Part shown: in pieces, positions 1 to 6,820 of the stretch
Position numbering within the stretch: position 1 is the first letter of the stretch
Layout: each line of letters opens with the position of its first letter
Assembly (NCBI GenBank): GCA_017958015.1
Contig: JAGDDM010000147.1
Coordinates: 1 to 23,575, forward strand
Source: Abditibacteriota bacterium
GTDB taxonomy: Bacteria; Armatimonadota; UBA5829
Reading direction: 5' to 3'
DNA: 23,575 nucleotides
Translations under genes and position numbers: made by a program
Notes under the pieces: generated by a model
Database searches by the model: none
What the model saw: the letters and a program-made list of their open reading frames with translations, nothing else
Told to the model about the DNA's origin: nothing

Positions 1-288
1 ACTCAGCTGACGGTGCATATCAAGTTCTCCGCAACGCAAAACGGCAACACGGACATAACGATTAAGAATTCCTCCGGAACGGTGATTATGTCCACCAACG
101 TGCCCGGAGCCTACAACTCGTTGGTGTACTCCTCGCCGGATTTGACGAGAGGATCGTCATACACATTCACCGCCGGGTCTTTGTCAACAACACAAACCCT
201 TAACTCCACCATCACCACCGTTACCTTGGGCGGCCAAGGCGGCGGAGGTGGCGGCGGCGGCGGACCTCAGCCTCCGTCACGGCCGTAA
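1..288 (+). CDS. C-terminal fragment of a secreted carbohydrate-binding-type protein (DUF4353/Cthe_2159-like)
   Basis: Only the last 95 codons are in the window. The frame is open from base 1, so the GTG at 13 is internal, not a start. What is visible is a Thr/Ser/Asn-rich beta-type segment with repeated short hydrophobic strands (roughly residues 5-75), then a glycine tract (GGQGGGGGGGGG) and a proline-rich end, PQPPSRP. A beta domain closed by a Gly-rich tail is typical of the Cthe_2159/DUF4353 carbohydrate-binding proteins, which are secreted right-handed beta-helix proteins binding acidic or cellulosic polysaccharides. The assignment rests on overall style, not on a catalytic motif. It could also be the C-terminus of another secreted repeat or adhesin protein. 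A terminator follows directly, so it is the last gene of its transcript. Confidence 0.6.
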   Translation, partial: TQLTVHIKFSATQNGNTDITIKNSSGTVIMSTNVPGAYNSLVYSSPDLTRGSSYTFTAGSLSTTQTLNSTITTVTLGGQGGGGGGGGGPQPPSRP

Positions 289-299
289 CCGTAATCGAT

Positions 300-334
300 A
301 TCCGCTCGTTTGTTCCAAGCGGGCGGATTTTTTT
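300..334 (+). terminator. Rho-independent terminator after the DUF4353-like gene
   Basis: A nine-base-pair stem is formed by ATCCGCTCG (300-308) and CGGGCGGAT (320-328) with one G-T wobble and an 11-base loop. It is followed at once by a run of seven Ts (328-334). It starts 12 bases after the stop codon at 286-288. Stem plus T-run is the classic intrinsic terminator layout. Confidence 0.88.
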
Positions 335-355
335 GTTGAGGGAATAGGGAATAGT

Positions 356-373
356 GTTCGGCTGTCGCCGAAC
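356..373. repeat. Perfect inverted repeat / GC hairpin in the spacer
   Basis: GTTCGGC (356-362) and GCCGAAC (367-373) form a perfect 7-bp stem with a 4-base loop, TGTC. No T-run follows (next bases ACGGATTATAAAA), so it is not a standard terminator. It could be a REP-like intergenic element or a transcript-end stabiliser. No second copy was found in the window. Confidence 0.5.
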
Positions 374-383
374 GGATTATAAA

Positions 384-410
384 ACTCACGTTGGCGGGTC
401 GGGCGTGAGT
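384..410. promoter_or_regulatory. Candidate operator: inverted repeat abutting the -35 box
   Basis: ACTCACG (384-390) and CGTGAGT (404-410) are perfect reverse complements separated by 13 bases. The right arm ends two bases before the -35 hexamer at 413-418. The half-site centres are 20 bases apart, about two DNA turns. That geometry fits a dimeric regulator bound just upstream of RNA polymerase. The regulator is unknown, and a plain RNA hairpin is the alternative. Confidence 0.4.
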
Positions 411-412
411 CT

Positions 413-441
413 TTGACACGTGGGGCGGCGGATGATACAAT
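413..441 (+). promoter_or_regulatory. Sigma70-type promoter for the metallophosphoesterase gene
   Basis: TTGACA at 413-418 matches the -35 consensus in all six positions. TACAAT at 436-441 matches the -10 consensus in five of six. The spacer (419-435) is exactly 17 bases, the optimum. An AT-rich stretch (441-457) follows, then a GAGG ribosome-binding site at 460-463, six bases before the ATG at 470. Transcription would start near 448, giving a leader of about 22 bases. Confidence 0.82.
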
Positions 442-469
442 ATATATATTATTTTTTGTGAGGTAAAAA

Positions 470-1558
470 ATGAAAAAACTTCTTCTTCTCGCGGCTCTGA
501 TTTCCCTGTGCGCCCCCGGCTTCTGCAAAGAGAAGTCCATGGCGGAGCTGAACCCGGATTTCGAAAACGCTCTCACCCAGGCGGTAAAGCCGAAAAACGA
601 GGGCTCCTTCGGTTACAAAAAGGAGACTCCCTGCTTTGTGCTGTTCCACTTCTCCGACATCCACGGCGACGCCCTCGAGTTTCGGCGCTACGCGGAGTTT
701 CTCAACAAGTACGATAAATATTTCGACGGGGCGGTGTGCACCGGAGACCTTGTCACAAACACCTGCAACGATGACTTCTCCTATTGGGGCAAGACAAAGG
801 GTCATGAGAAGATAATGCTCACCATCGGCAACCACGACACGATTATCGACTGGGAGAACCGCACCGGCAGCGTGTGGGACAACCAGCTCCCCATGGAAGA
901 GGTGTACAACCGCTACATGAAGCCCCATATCGACAACTGGGGCGCCGTGTACGAGGCGGGAAAGACTTATTATTACAAGGATTTCGACTCCAAGAAGATT
1001 CGCTTCATCGCCATAGACTGTATGCTTCGGGCCAAGATTGACGCCGCGGCGGAAAAAGGTCAGCTTCGGTGGTTCAAAAAGACTCTTGACGGCGCCAAGG
1101 AAAAGGGTTACACCGTTGTGGCGGCGAACCACTTCCCGGTACGCAACAGCCGGGGCCTTGCGTGCAACTTCACGGAGGGCGAGTACCGGGAAAGCGGCTG
1201 GTACGAGGAATTTGCCGCCTACCAAGCGGCGGTGGACGAGTATATGAAAGCGGGCGGAGAGTTCGCTTGCTGGCTCGGCGGCCACGACCACTGCGACTAC
1301 CTCTGTTACAACACGAACTATCCCGAGCAGCTGGACATCTGTATCGCCGCAACCAACAGACGGCAGAACGAGCAGTACAGCGCCATGATGAGAGTGGAAG
1401 GACTCAAAAGCCAAGACGTGGCCAACTGTCTTATCGTGGACACCTCGGTAAAGACCCTGAAAATCATCAGACTGGGCGCCGACAGCGATTCCCGGCTGCG
1501 GCAGTGCCACGGACTGGCGATTGATTACAAGACGAGAGAGATTATCAACCAATATTAA
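470..1558 (+). CDS. Secreted calcineurin-like metallophosphoesterase
   Basis: The 362-residue protein begins with a signal peptide (MKK, then a Leu/Ala-rich core to about residue 19). The metallophosphoesterase motifs appear in order: DIH at 63-65, GD at 92-93 (CTGDLV), GNHD at 120-123, a histidine in the NHF block (H221), and GGHDH at 270-274. These supply the two-metal centre, so phosphomonoester or phosphodiester hydrolysis is expected; the substrate cannot be read from the sequence. Export suggests an extracytoplasmic substrate such as a phosphorylated glycan or nucleotide. A GAGG site at 460-463 supports the ATG. The glycosidase gene follows after five bases, so the two are probably co-transcribed from the promoter at 413-441. 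The fold assignment is secure; lipid, nucleotide or protein phosphatase activity all remain possible. Confidence 0.9.
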   Translation: MKKLLLLAALISLCAPGFCKEKSMAELNPDFENALTQAVKPKNEGSFGYKKETPCFVLFHFSDIHGDALEFRRYAEFLNKYDKYFDGAVCTGDLVTNTCNDDFSYWGKTKGHEKIMLTIGNHDTIIDWENRTGSVWDNQLPMEEVYNRYMKPHIDNWGAVYEAGKTYYYKDFDSKKIRFIAIDCMLRAKIDAAAEKGQLRWFKKTLDGAKEKGYTVVAANHFPVRNSRGLACNFTEGEYRESGWYEEFAAYQAAVDEYMKAGGEFACWLGGHDHCDYLCYNTNYPEQLDICIAATNRRQNEQYSAMMRVEGLKSQDVANCLIVDTSVKTLKIIRLGADSDSRLRQCHGLAIDYKTREIINQY

Positions 1559-1563
1559 CGAAT

Positions 1564-3549
1564 ATGAGATTCAGACAGATACACCTCGATTTTCACACAT
1601 CGAAAAACATCGACAACGTGGGCGCCGCTTTCGACAAAGCAAAGTGGCAGGACACCCTGAAGAGGGCGCATATCGATTCGATTACTCTCTTTTCCAAGTG
1701 CCACCACGGCCTCACTTACCATCCCACAAAGGTGGGCTGTCAGCACCCGGGGCTCCACGGTTTCAACCTTTTGGGGGCCCAGTACGAGGCGGTAAAGGAA
1801 ATAGGCGTTAAGGCGCCCATATATATCAACGCCGGCTTCGACGTGTACGCGGCGGAGCATTACCCGGAGTGGGTTCAGACTTCCGCCAGACAGGGCGAAA
1901 CCGCCATGTGGAAGCTGATGTGCTTCAACTCTCCCTACCTCGACTACCTCATCCGCCAGACGGAGGAAGTTGTGGACATGTTCCCGGACTGCGACGGCAT
2001 CTTCTTCGACATCATCATGCAGGCTGACTGCCGCTGTCCCCACTGCCTTAAGCTTATGGAAGAAGCGGGCCTCGACCCGGACAATCCGGAGGACATGAAA
2101 CGGCACCGGGAGCTGACTCTGCGGCGCTACTACGAAAAGCTGACCCCCGTGGCGAAAAGAGGGAACCCGGACAGACCCGTATTCCACAATTCCGGCCACG
2201 TGAGCAAGCACGAGCGGGACATCGACAAGTACTTCTCCCACTTCGAGATTGAGAGTCTGCCCACCGGCGAATGGAGCTACGACCATTTCCCCATCTCCGC
2301 CAAGTTCGCCGGACACCTGGGGAAAGAATACCTGGGCATGACCGGCAAGTTCAACACCACCTGGGGAGAGTTCGGGGGATTCAAACACCCCAACGCCCTG
2401 CGCTACGAGTGCGCCCAGATGCTGGCCTTCGGCGCCAAGTGCTCCATCGGCGACCAACTCCACCCCTGCGGGGCCCTCGACGAAACCACCTATAATATCA
2501 TCGGCAAGGTGTACGGTGAGGTGGAAACAAAGGAAGAGTGGTGCGACAACGTGAAGCCCGTCACCCAAATCGCCGTGCTCAGTCGGGAGTCGGAAAGCGG
2601 CCTCCGGGACACCGACACGGGAGCGGGGCGGGTGCTCTTCGAGAGCCATTTCCTTTGGGACCTCGTGGACAGATCCGCCGACTTCGACGATTACGAACTT
2701 GTTATCTTCGCCGACGACATCCGGTTTGATGATGAGTTGACGGCAAAGGTGAAAGCGTATCTCGAAAAGGGCGGCAAGGTGCTCCTCACCGGTCGTTCGG
2801 GACTGCGTAAGGACTCCAACGAGTTTGCCTTTGATTTCGGCGTGCGCTACGTGGGTGAGAACCCCCTGAAGCCGGACTATCTGCTGGCGAAGGGGGCCTT
2901 GGAACTCGATTACGTTAAAAGTCCCCTCGTGATGTATTACAACGCCCCCATAGTTCGGGCGGAGAGGGGAGAGGTTCTGGGCGACATTTACAATCCCTAC
3001 TTCACCCGCGGCGCGAGCAAGTGGTGCTCCCACCAGCACACTCCCTACGAGCCGGAAGAAACCGGTCTGCCGGCGGCGGTGCTGAACGGAAATGTACTGT
3101 ATCTGGCACATCCTATCTTTTCGATATACGAGGACTACGGCGCGGTGGCGTACAAAGAATACGCCGCCAAGGCGGTGAAACTGCTGCTTGACGAGCCGAT
3201 GCTCGCGACGAATCTGCCTTCAACCGCCAAGGCGTCCCTTATGAAGCAGGTGGAGAAGAACAGATATGTGCTGCATCTGCTTTACGCGATTCCGGTGCAG
3301 CGGGGAGCGAACCGGAAGCCGGTCCATGACCTGTACGACGACCCGTTTTGGCCCTCGAGAACCATTCAGGTCATAGAGGAGCTGCCGTACCTTACGGATG
3401 TGGAGGTTAAGGTGAAACTGCCGGAGGACGTGAAGCGGATATACCTTGCCCCGAGCATGAGGGAATTGCCGGTTATAAAGGACGGAAATTATTATAAAAT
3501 AAAAATCGACGGGTTTTCATGCCATGAGATGATTGTTTTCGACTTTTAA
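1564..3549 (+). CDS. GHL6-type glycoside hydrolase with beta-galactosidase trimerisation-like domain (alpha-amylase family protein)
   Basis: This 661-residue protein has no signal peptide and is probably cytoplasmic. Residues 1-310 look like the TIM-barrel of the 'hypothetical glycosyl hydrolase 6' group: the opening RQIHLDFHTS, the SKCHHG and YHPTKVG blocks (about 44-58), IYINAGFD (87-93), and DGIFFDI (144-150), with D149 a likely catalytic acid. A cysteine cluster, CRCPHC (156-161), follows and may bind metal. HFEIESLPTGEW (226-237) offers a second acidic residue. Residues about 330-480 (for example YELVIFADDIRFDD and GGKVLLTG) resemble the flavodoxin-like trimerisation domain of GH42 beta-galactosidases, and the rest is a beta-rich C-terminal domain. 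It probably cleaves oligosaccharides taken up by the cell; specificity is unknown. The start lies five bases after the metallophosphoesterase stop without a clear Shine-Dalgarno, so translation may be coupled. Confidence 0.8.
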   Translation: MRFRQIHLDFHTSKNIDNVGAAFDKAKWQDTLKRAHIDSITLFSKCHHGLTYHPTKVGCQHPGLHGFNLLGAQYEAVKEIGVKAPIYINAGFDVYAAEHYPEWVQTSARQGETAMWKLMCFNSPYLDYLIRQTEEVVDMFPDCDGIFFDIIMQADCRCPHCLKLMEEAGLDPDNPEDMKRHRELTLRRYYEKLTPVAKRGNPDRPVFHNSGHVSKHERDIDKYFSHFEIESLPTGEWSYDHFPISAKFAGHLGKEYLGMTGKFNTTWGEFGGFKHPNALRYECAQMLAFGAKCSIGDQLHPCGALDETTYNIIGKVYGEVETKEEWCDNVKPVTQIAVLSRESESGLRDTDTGAGRVLFESHFLWDLVDRSADFDDYELVIFADDIRFDDELTAKVKAYLEKGGKVLLTGRSGLRKDSNEFAFDFGVRYVGENPLKPDYLLAKGALELDYVKSPLVMYYNAPIVRAERGEVLGDIYNPYFTRGASKWCSHQHTPYEPEETGLPAAVLNGNVLYLAHPIFSIYEDYGAVAYKEYAAKAVKLLLDEPMLATNLPSTAKASLMKQVEKNRYVLHLLYAIPVQRGANRKPVHDLYDDPFWPSRTIQVIEELPYLTDVEVKVKLPEDVKRIYLAPSMRELPVIKDGNYYKIKIDGFSCHEMIVFDF

Positions 3550-3550
3550 C

Positions 3551-3579
3551 TTGCATAACTCGCGATATTGTGATAAACT
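3551..3579 (+). promoter_or_regulatory. Possible extended -10 promoter ahead of miaA
   Basis: TTGCAT (3551-3556), a 17-base spacer, and TAAACT (3574-3579), the latter preceded by TGA at 3571-3573 (extended -10 form). The hexamers are only moderately close to consensus. Predicted initiation near 3586 falls almost on the GTG at 3588, so the miaA transcript would be leaderless or nearly so. There is no clear Shine-Dalgarno in this gap. The 53-base gap is the only break between the glycosidase and the housekeeping genes. Confidence 0.45.
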
Positions 3580-3602
3580 GTATATAAGTGTTAATAAGTG
3601 CC

Positions 3603-4538
3603 GTGAAAAACAGGATTATCGCCCTTGTGGGCCCCACAGCTTCCGGAAAAACCGCCGCGGGTGTTGAGCTCGCCCTCACAATGGGGGGACGGATTCTCTC
3701 CGCCGACTCCATGGCGGTGTATCGGAACATGGATATAGGCACCGCGAAACCCACGGAGGCGGAGCGGAAGGGCGTGGTTTTCTACGGTATCGACGTGGCG
3801 GACCCCAAATCCGATTTCAGCGTGGGGGATTTTCAGAAAATTGCCCACAGGGCGATTGACGAAACCCTGGCGGAGGGAGAAAATATCTTCGTGGTGGGGG
3901 GCAGCGGACTCTACGTCCGGGCCGCCGTGGACGGCATAAACGACACCATACCCGCCGGCGATGAGTCTGTTCGGGCGGAGTACGGTGAGTACCTGGCCGA
4001 GCGCGGGGCGGAATCTCTCCACAAGCTTTTGGAAGAGATCGACCCGGAAACCGCCGCCGCGGTCCACGCCAATAACACCAAGCGCGTTATACGCATGCTT
4101 GAAATCTGCCGCCTCACGGGCCGCAGAGCCTCGGAGATTTTCGCCGAGGACAGAGCCCGGGGCCCCAAGTACGAAGCGGAGTTTTTCGGTTTGTACATGA
4201 CTCCCGAAGTTCTCTACGAGCGCATCGAGCGCCGGGTGGACATGATGATGGAGACGGGGCTTGCAGAGGAGGTGGAACGCCTGCTCGCCGATGGCGTAAA
4301 ACCCGGGTGCACCGCCATGATGGGTCTGGGTTACAAAGAAACGGCGGACTATATTCTCGGTAAATGCTCCCTTGAGGAAGCGGTGGCCGGGATAAAAATC
4401 AATACAAGGCATTTTGCCAAAAGACAGTACACTTGGTTCCGCGCCGATAATCGAATCCGGTGGATAAATGTTGATGTAATGGACTGTACTGTACTTTCCG
4501 AAAGGATACGGAGTATAATTAATGGCCTCAACCGGTAA
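3603..4538 (+). CDS. miaA: tRNA dimethylallyltransferase
   Basis: It transfers a dimethylallyl group to N6 of A37 in tRNAs reading UNN codons. From the GTG at 3603 the product has 311 residues and opens MKNRIIALVGPTASGKT, with the P-loop GPTASGKT at 10-17. Further family motifs are DSMAVYRNMDIGTAKP (35-50) and VGGSGLYVRA (98-107), then a C-terminal block, RHFAKRQYTWFR, that contacts tRNA. Most MiaA proteins have DSMQVY, so the Ala at 38 is a small deviation. An in-frame GTG at 3588 would add five residues; neither start has a good ribosome-binding site, and I chose the one giving the usual MiaA N-terminus. The last 17 bases overlap hfq, the classical miaA-hfq pairing. Confidence 0.95.
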   Translation: MKNRIIALVGPTASGKTAAGVELALTMGGRILSADSMAVYRNMDIGTAKPTEAERKGVVFYGIDVADPKSDFSVGDFQKIAHRAIDETLAEGENIFVVGGSGLYVRAAVDGINDTIPAGDESVRAEYGEYLAERGAESLHKLLEEIDPETAAAVHANNTKRVIRMLEICRLTGRRASEIFAEDRARGPKYEAEFFGLYMTPEVLYERIERRVDMMMETGLAEEVERLLADGVKPGCTAMMGLGYKETADYILGKCSLEEAVAGIKINTRHFAKRQYTWFRADNRIRWINVDVMDCTVLSERIRSIINGLNR

Positions 4539-4761
4539 CAAATCCGCGACCTGTATTCAGGACGGTTTCCTGAACGAAGTTCGCAAAAAAAGCATTAAAG
4601 TAACGATTTACCTTTCCACGGGCAATTCCGTCAAGGGACTCGTGAAGGCCTTCGACCCCTTCACCGTTCTCCTTATGAACGCGGACAACACGCCCATCCT
4701 CGTTTACAAGCACGCCATGGTTTCCGTGGTGCCCGATTCCTACGTAAGCGTCTTCGATTAG
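4522..4761 (+). CDS. hfq: RNA chaperone Hfq
   Basis: Hfq forms a hexameric Sm ring that pairs small RNAs with mRNAs. The 79-residue product contains QDGFLNEVRK (about 12-21), the Sm1 region (KVTIYLSTGNSVKGLVKAFD, ending at FTVLL), and the Sm2 signature LVYKHAMVSVVP. YKHA carries the Lys-His of the uridine-binding pocket; the usual following Ile-Ser is Met-Val. The protein ends soon after Sm2, so the long disordered C-terminal tail of enterobacterial Hfq is absent. GGAG at 4510-4513 sits eight bases before the ATG. The gene overlaps miaA by 17 bases and is followed after eight bases by dapF. Its presence implies sRNA-based regulation in this organism. Confidence 0.95.
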   Translation: MASTGNKSATCIQDGFLNEVRKKSIKVTIYLSTGNSVKGLVKAFDPFTVLLMNADNTPILVYKHAMVSVVPDSYVSVFD

Positions 4762-4769
4762 GGGGCATT

Positions 4770-5624
4770 ATGAAGTTTCTCAAAATGCACGGCATCGGCA
4801 ACGATTTCATCGTCATCGAGAATATCCCCGAAACGTACGATACCGACGCCCTCGGAAAAATATCCCGCGTCCTCTGTCACCGCAATTTCGGCATCGGCAG
4901 TGACGGCCTCATCGTCATTATGAAATCCCCCAAGGCGGATTTCCGTATGAGAATGATGAATCCCGACGGCTCCGAAGCCCAGATGTGCGGCAACGGCATT
5001 CGGGTCTTCGCCAAATACGTCTACGACGAGGGCCTCACGGACAAAACATACATTTCCGTCGACACCATGGCGGGAATAAAATATCTCGACCTCACGGTTG
5101 AAAACGGCAGAGTAACCCTTGTCAAAGTGGACATGGGTGAGCCTATTTTGCGCCGGAGCCTCATTCCCATGGCGGGAGAGGACTCGGATACCGTGATAGC
5201 TCAGCCCCTGGAAGCGGGCGGCAAGACCCTTTCCGTCACCGCCGTGTCCATGGGCAATCCTCATTGTATCTCCTTTTGGGACAAACTCGACGGCGACACC
5301 GTGAAGACGTTGGGTCCCGTAATCGAGAACCATCCCATGTTCCCGGAGAGGACAAACGTGGAGTTTATACGGGTTATCTCCCGCAGCGAGATTGAGATGA
5401 GAGTGTGGGAGCGGGGAGCCGCCGAGACAATGGCCTGCGGCACCGGCGCCTGCGCCTCCGCCGTCGCCTGTATGCTGAACGGCTATACCGACGAGAAAGT
5501 GACCGTCCACCTTCGGGGCGGCGACCTCATCATCGAGCGCACACCGGAGAACAGAATCATGATGACCGGCCCCGCCGTCACCGTCTGCTCCGGCGAAACC
5601 GACGTCGAGACACTGAAGATTTAA
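4770..5624 (+). CDS. dapF: Diaminopimelate epimerase
   Basis: It interconverts LL- and meso-diaminopimelate, the penultimate step to lysine and the source of the peptidoglycan cross-linking residue. The 284-residue length is normal. The N-terminus MKFLKMHGIGNDF is diagnostic, and both catalytic cysteines are present: C73 in MCGNGIR and C223 in ACGTGACAS. The NPDGSEAQ block (64-71) and GNPH (162-165) are also in place. A strong AGGGGG site at 4760-4765, which overlaps the hfq stop codon, precedes the ATG. dapL follows after 20 bases, so two consecutive steps of the same pathway are encoded together. PLP-independent epimerase chemistry is expected from the paired cysteines. There is no sign of damage. 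Confidence 0.97.
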   Translation: MKFLKMHGIGNDFIVIENIPETYDTDALGKISRVLCHRNFGIGSDGLIVIMKSPKADFRMRMMNPDGSEAQMCGNGIRVFAKYVYDEGLTDKTYISVDTMAGIKYLDLTVENGRVTLVKVDMGEPILRRSLIPMAGEDSDTVIAQPLEAGGKTLSVTAVSMGNPHCISFWDKLDGDTVKTLGPVIENHPMFPERTNVEFIRVISRSEIEMRVWERGAAETMACGTGACASAVACMLNGYTDEKVTVHLRGGDLIIERTPENRIMMTGPAVTVCSGETDVETLKI

Positions 5625-5644
5625 ATAAACACAGGAGTGGTTTA

Positions 5645-6820
5645 ATGAACAGAGCAAAAAGACTTGATAAAATACCGCCTTATCTCTTCGGCGAGATTTC
5701 CCGCCTTAAGGCCAAAGCCATAGCCGAGGGCAAGGACCTCATCGACTTGGGTATCGGCGACCCGGATCAGCCCACGCCGCAGCCCATTATCGACAAGCTT
5801 TGCGAGGCGGCCAACGACCCGGAAACCCACCGCTACGACGAGACGGAAGCGGGCTGGCCCTCTTTCCTGGAGGCCGTGGCCAGACGGTATAAGAGAAGAT
5901 TTAACGTTGATATCGACCCCAAGAGCGAGGCGATGCTGCTTATCGGCTCCAAGGACGGTCTCGCCCACATCTGCTGGGCAATGATCGATCCCGGCGACGT
6001 GAGCCTCGTTCCGGACCCGGGCTACACCGTCTACAAGGTGAACACCATGATGGCCGGCGGCGAGCCCTTCGCCATGCCTCTCCTTGAGAAGAACGGCTTC
6101 ATGCCGGACCTTACGGCTATTCCCACGGACAAGGCCAAGGCCGCCAAGCTTATGTTCCTGAACTACCCGAATAACCCCACCGGCGCCGTGGCCACACTCG
6201 ATTTCTACGCCGACGCGGTGAGATTCGCCAAGGAATACGACATTGCCATCGTCAGCGACACCGCCTATTCCGACGTGTGCTACGACGGCTACAAGGCTCC
6301 CAGTATGCTTCAGGTTGAGGGCGCCAAGGACGTTGTGATTGAGCTCGATTCTCTGTCCAAGGCCTACAACATGACCGGTTGGAGAATCGCCTACGCCGTG
6401 GGCAACGCGGAGCTTGTGGGCCACCTTAATAAGATGAAATCCAACGTGGACTCCAGACAGTTCCCCGCGGTGGACATCGCCGCGGCCTACGCTCTGGACA
6501 ACGTTTCCAATCAGGCAACCTACGACCTCTACACCAAGCGCCGGGATATCCTCTGCGACGGTCTCAACTCCATCGGTTGGAAGGTTAAGAAGCCGGTTGC
6601 TTCCCTCTATGTTTGGGCCAAGGTTCCCGAGGGCTACACCTCCGCGGATTTCGCCAAGAAACTCCTCACCGACGCCGGTGTTCTCGTTATCCCCGGCAAC
6701 GGCTACGGACAGTACGGCGAGGGCTACGTAAGAATGTCCCTCACCGTTGGCGGCGACAAGGACGGCGACAGATTGGCCGAGGCGGTTGAGAGAATCAAGG
6801 CTTCCGGCATAAAGTTTTAA
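5645..6820 (+). CDS. dapL: LL-diaminopimelate aminotransferase (DapL)
   Basis: A class I PLP aminotransferase of 391 residues. In the DapL route it converts tetrahydrodipicolinate directly to LL-diaminopimelate, bypassing DapD/C/E. Visible features: RLDKIPPYLFGEI at the N-terminus; LGIGDPDQPTP (35-45); LLIGSKDGLAH (98-108); LVPDPGYTVY (121-130); NYPNNPTGA (173-181); SDTAYSD with D205 and Y208; and the Schiff-base lysine K239 in SLSKAYNMTGWR. The pattern fits the DapL2-type subgroup better than aspartate aminotransferase, and the neighbouring dapF, which uses its product, strengthens the call. AGGAG at 5633-5637, seven bases from the ATG, fixes the start, although the frame stays open well upstream into dapF. 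The stop codon shares its last base with the hflX start (TAATG). Confidence 0.9.
   Translation: MNRAKRLDKIPPYLFGEISRLKAKAIAEGKDLIDLGIGDPDQPTPQPIIDKLCEAANDPETHRYDETEAGWPSFLEAVARRYKRRFNVDIDPKSEAMLLIGSKDGLAHICWAMIDPGDVSLVPDPGYTVYKVNTMMAGGEPFAMPLLEKNGFMPDLTAIPTDKAKAAKLMFLNYPNNPTGAVATLDFYADAVRFAKEYDIAIVSDTAYSDVCYDGYKAPSMLQVEGAKDVVIELDSLSKAYNMTGWRIAYAVGNAELVGHLNKMKSNVDSRQFPAVDIAAAYALDNVSNQATYDLYTKRRDILCDGLNSIGWKVKKPVASLYVWAKVPEGYTSADFAKKLLTDAGVLVIPGNGYGQYGEGYVRMSLTVGGDKDGDRLAEAVERIKASGIKF

Noticed and set aside
235..288. Glycine/GGC tract as a microsatellite or collagen-like repeat
   Set aside because: It is short and mixed GGC/GGA/GGT, and a Gly-rich tail is normal for the suspected protein family.
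4514..4519. TATAAT inside the hfq leader as a dedicated hfq promoter
   Set aside because: No -35 partner at 16-18 bases, and initiation would fall at or beyond the hfq ATG. The match is a by-product of the AT-rich start region.
5405..5644. Upstream extension of the dapL frame into dapF
   Set aside because: AGGAG at 5633-5637 and the canonical DapL N-terminus place the start at 5645. The extension is an Arg-rich shadow of dapF.
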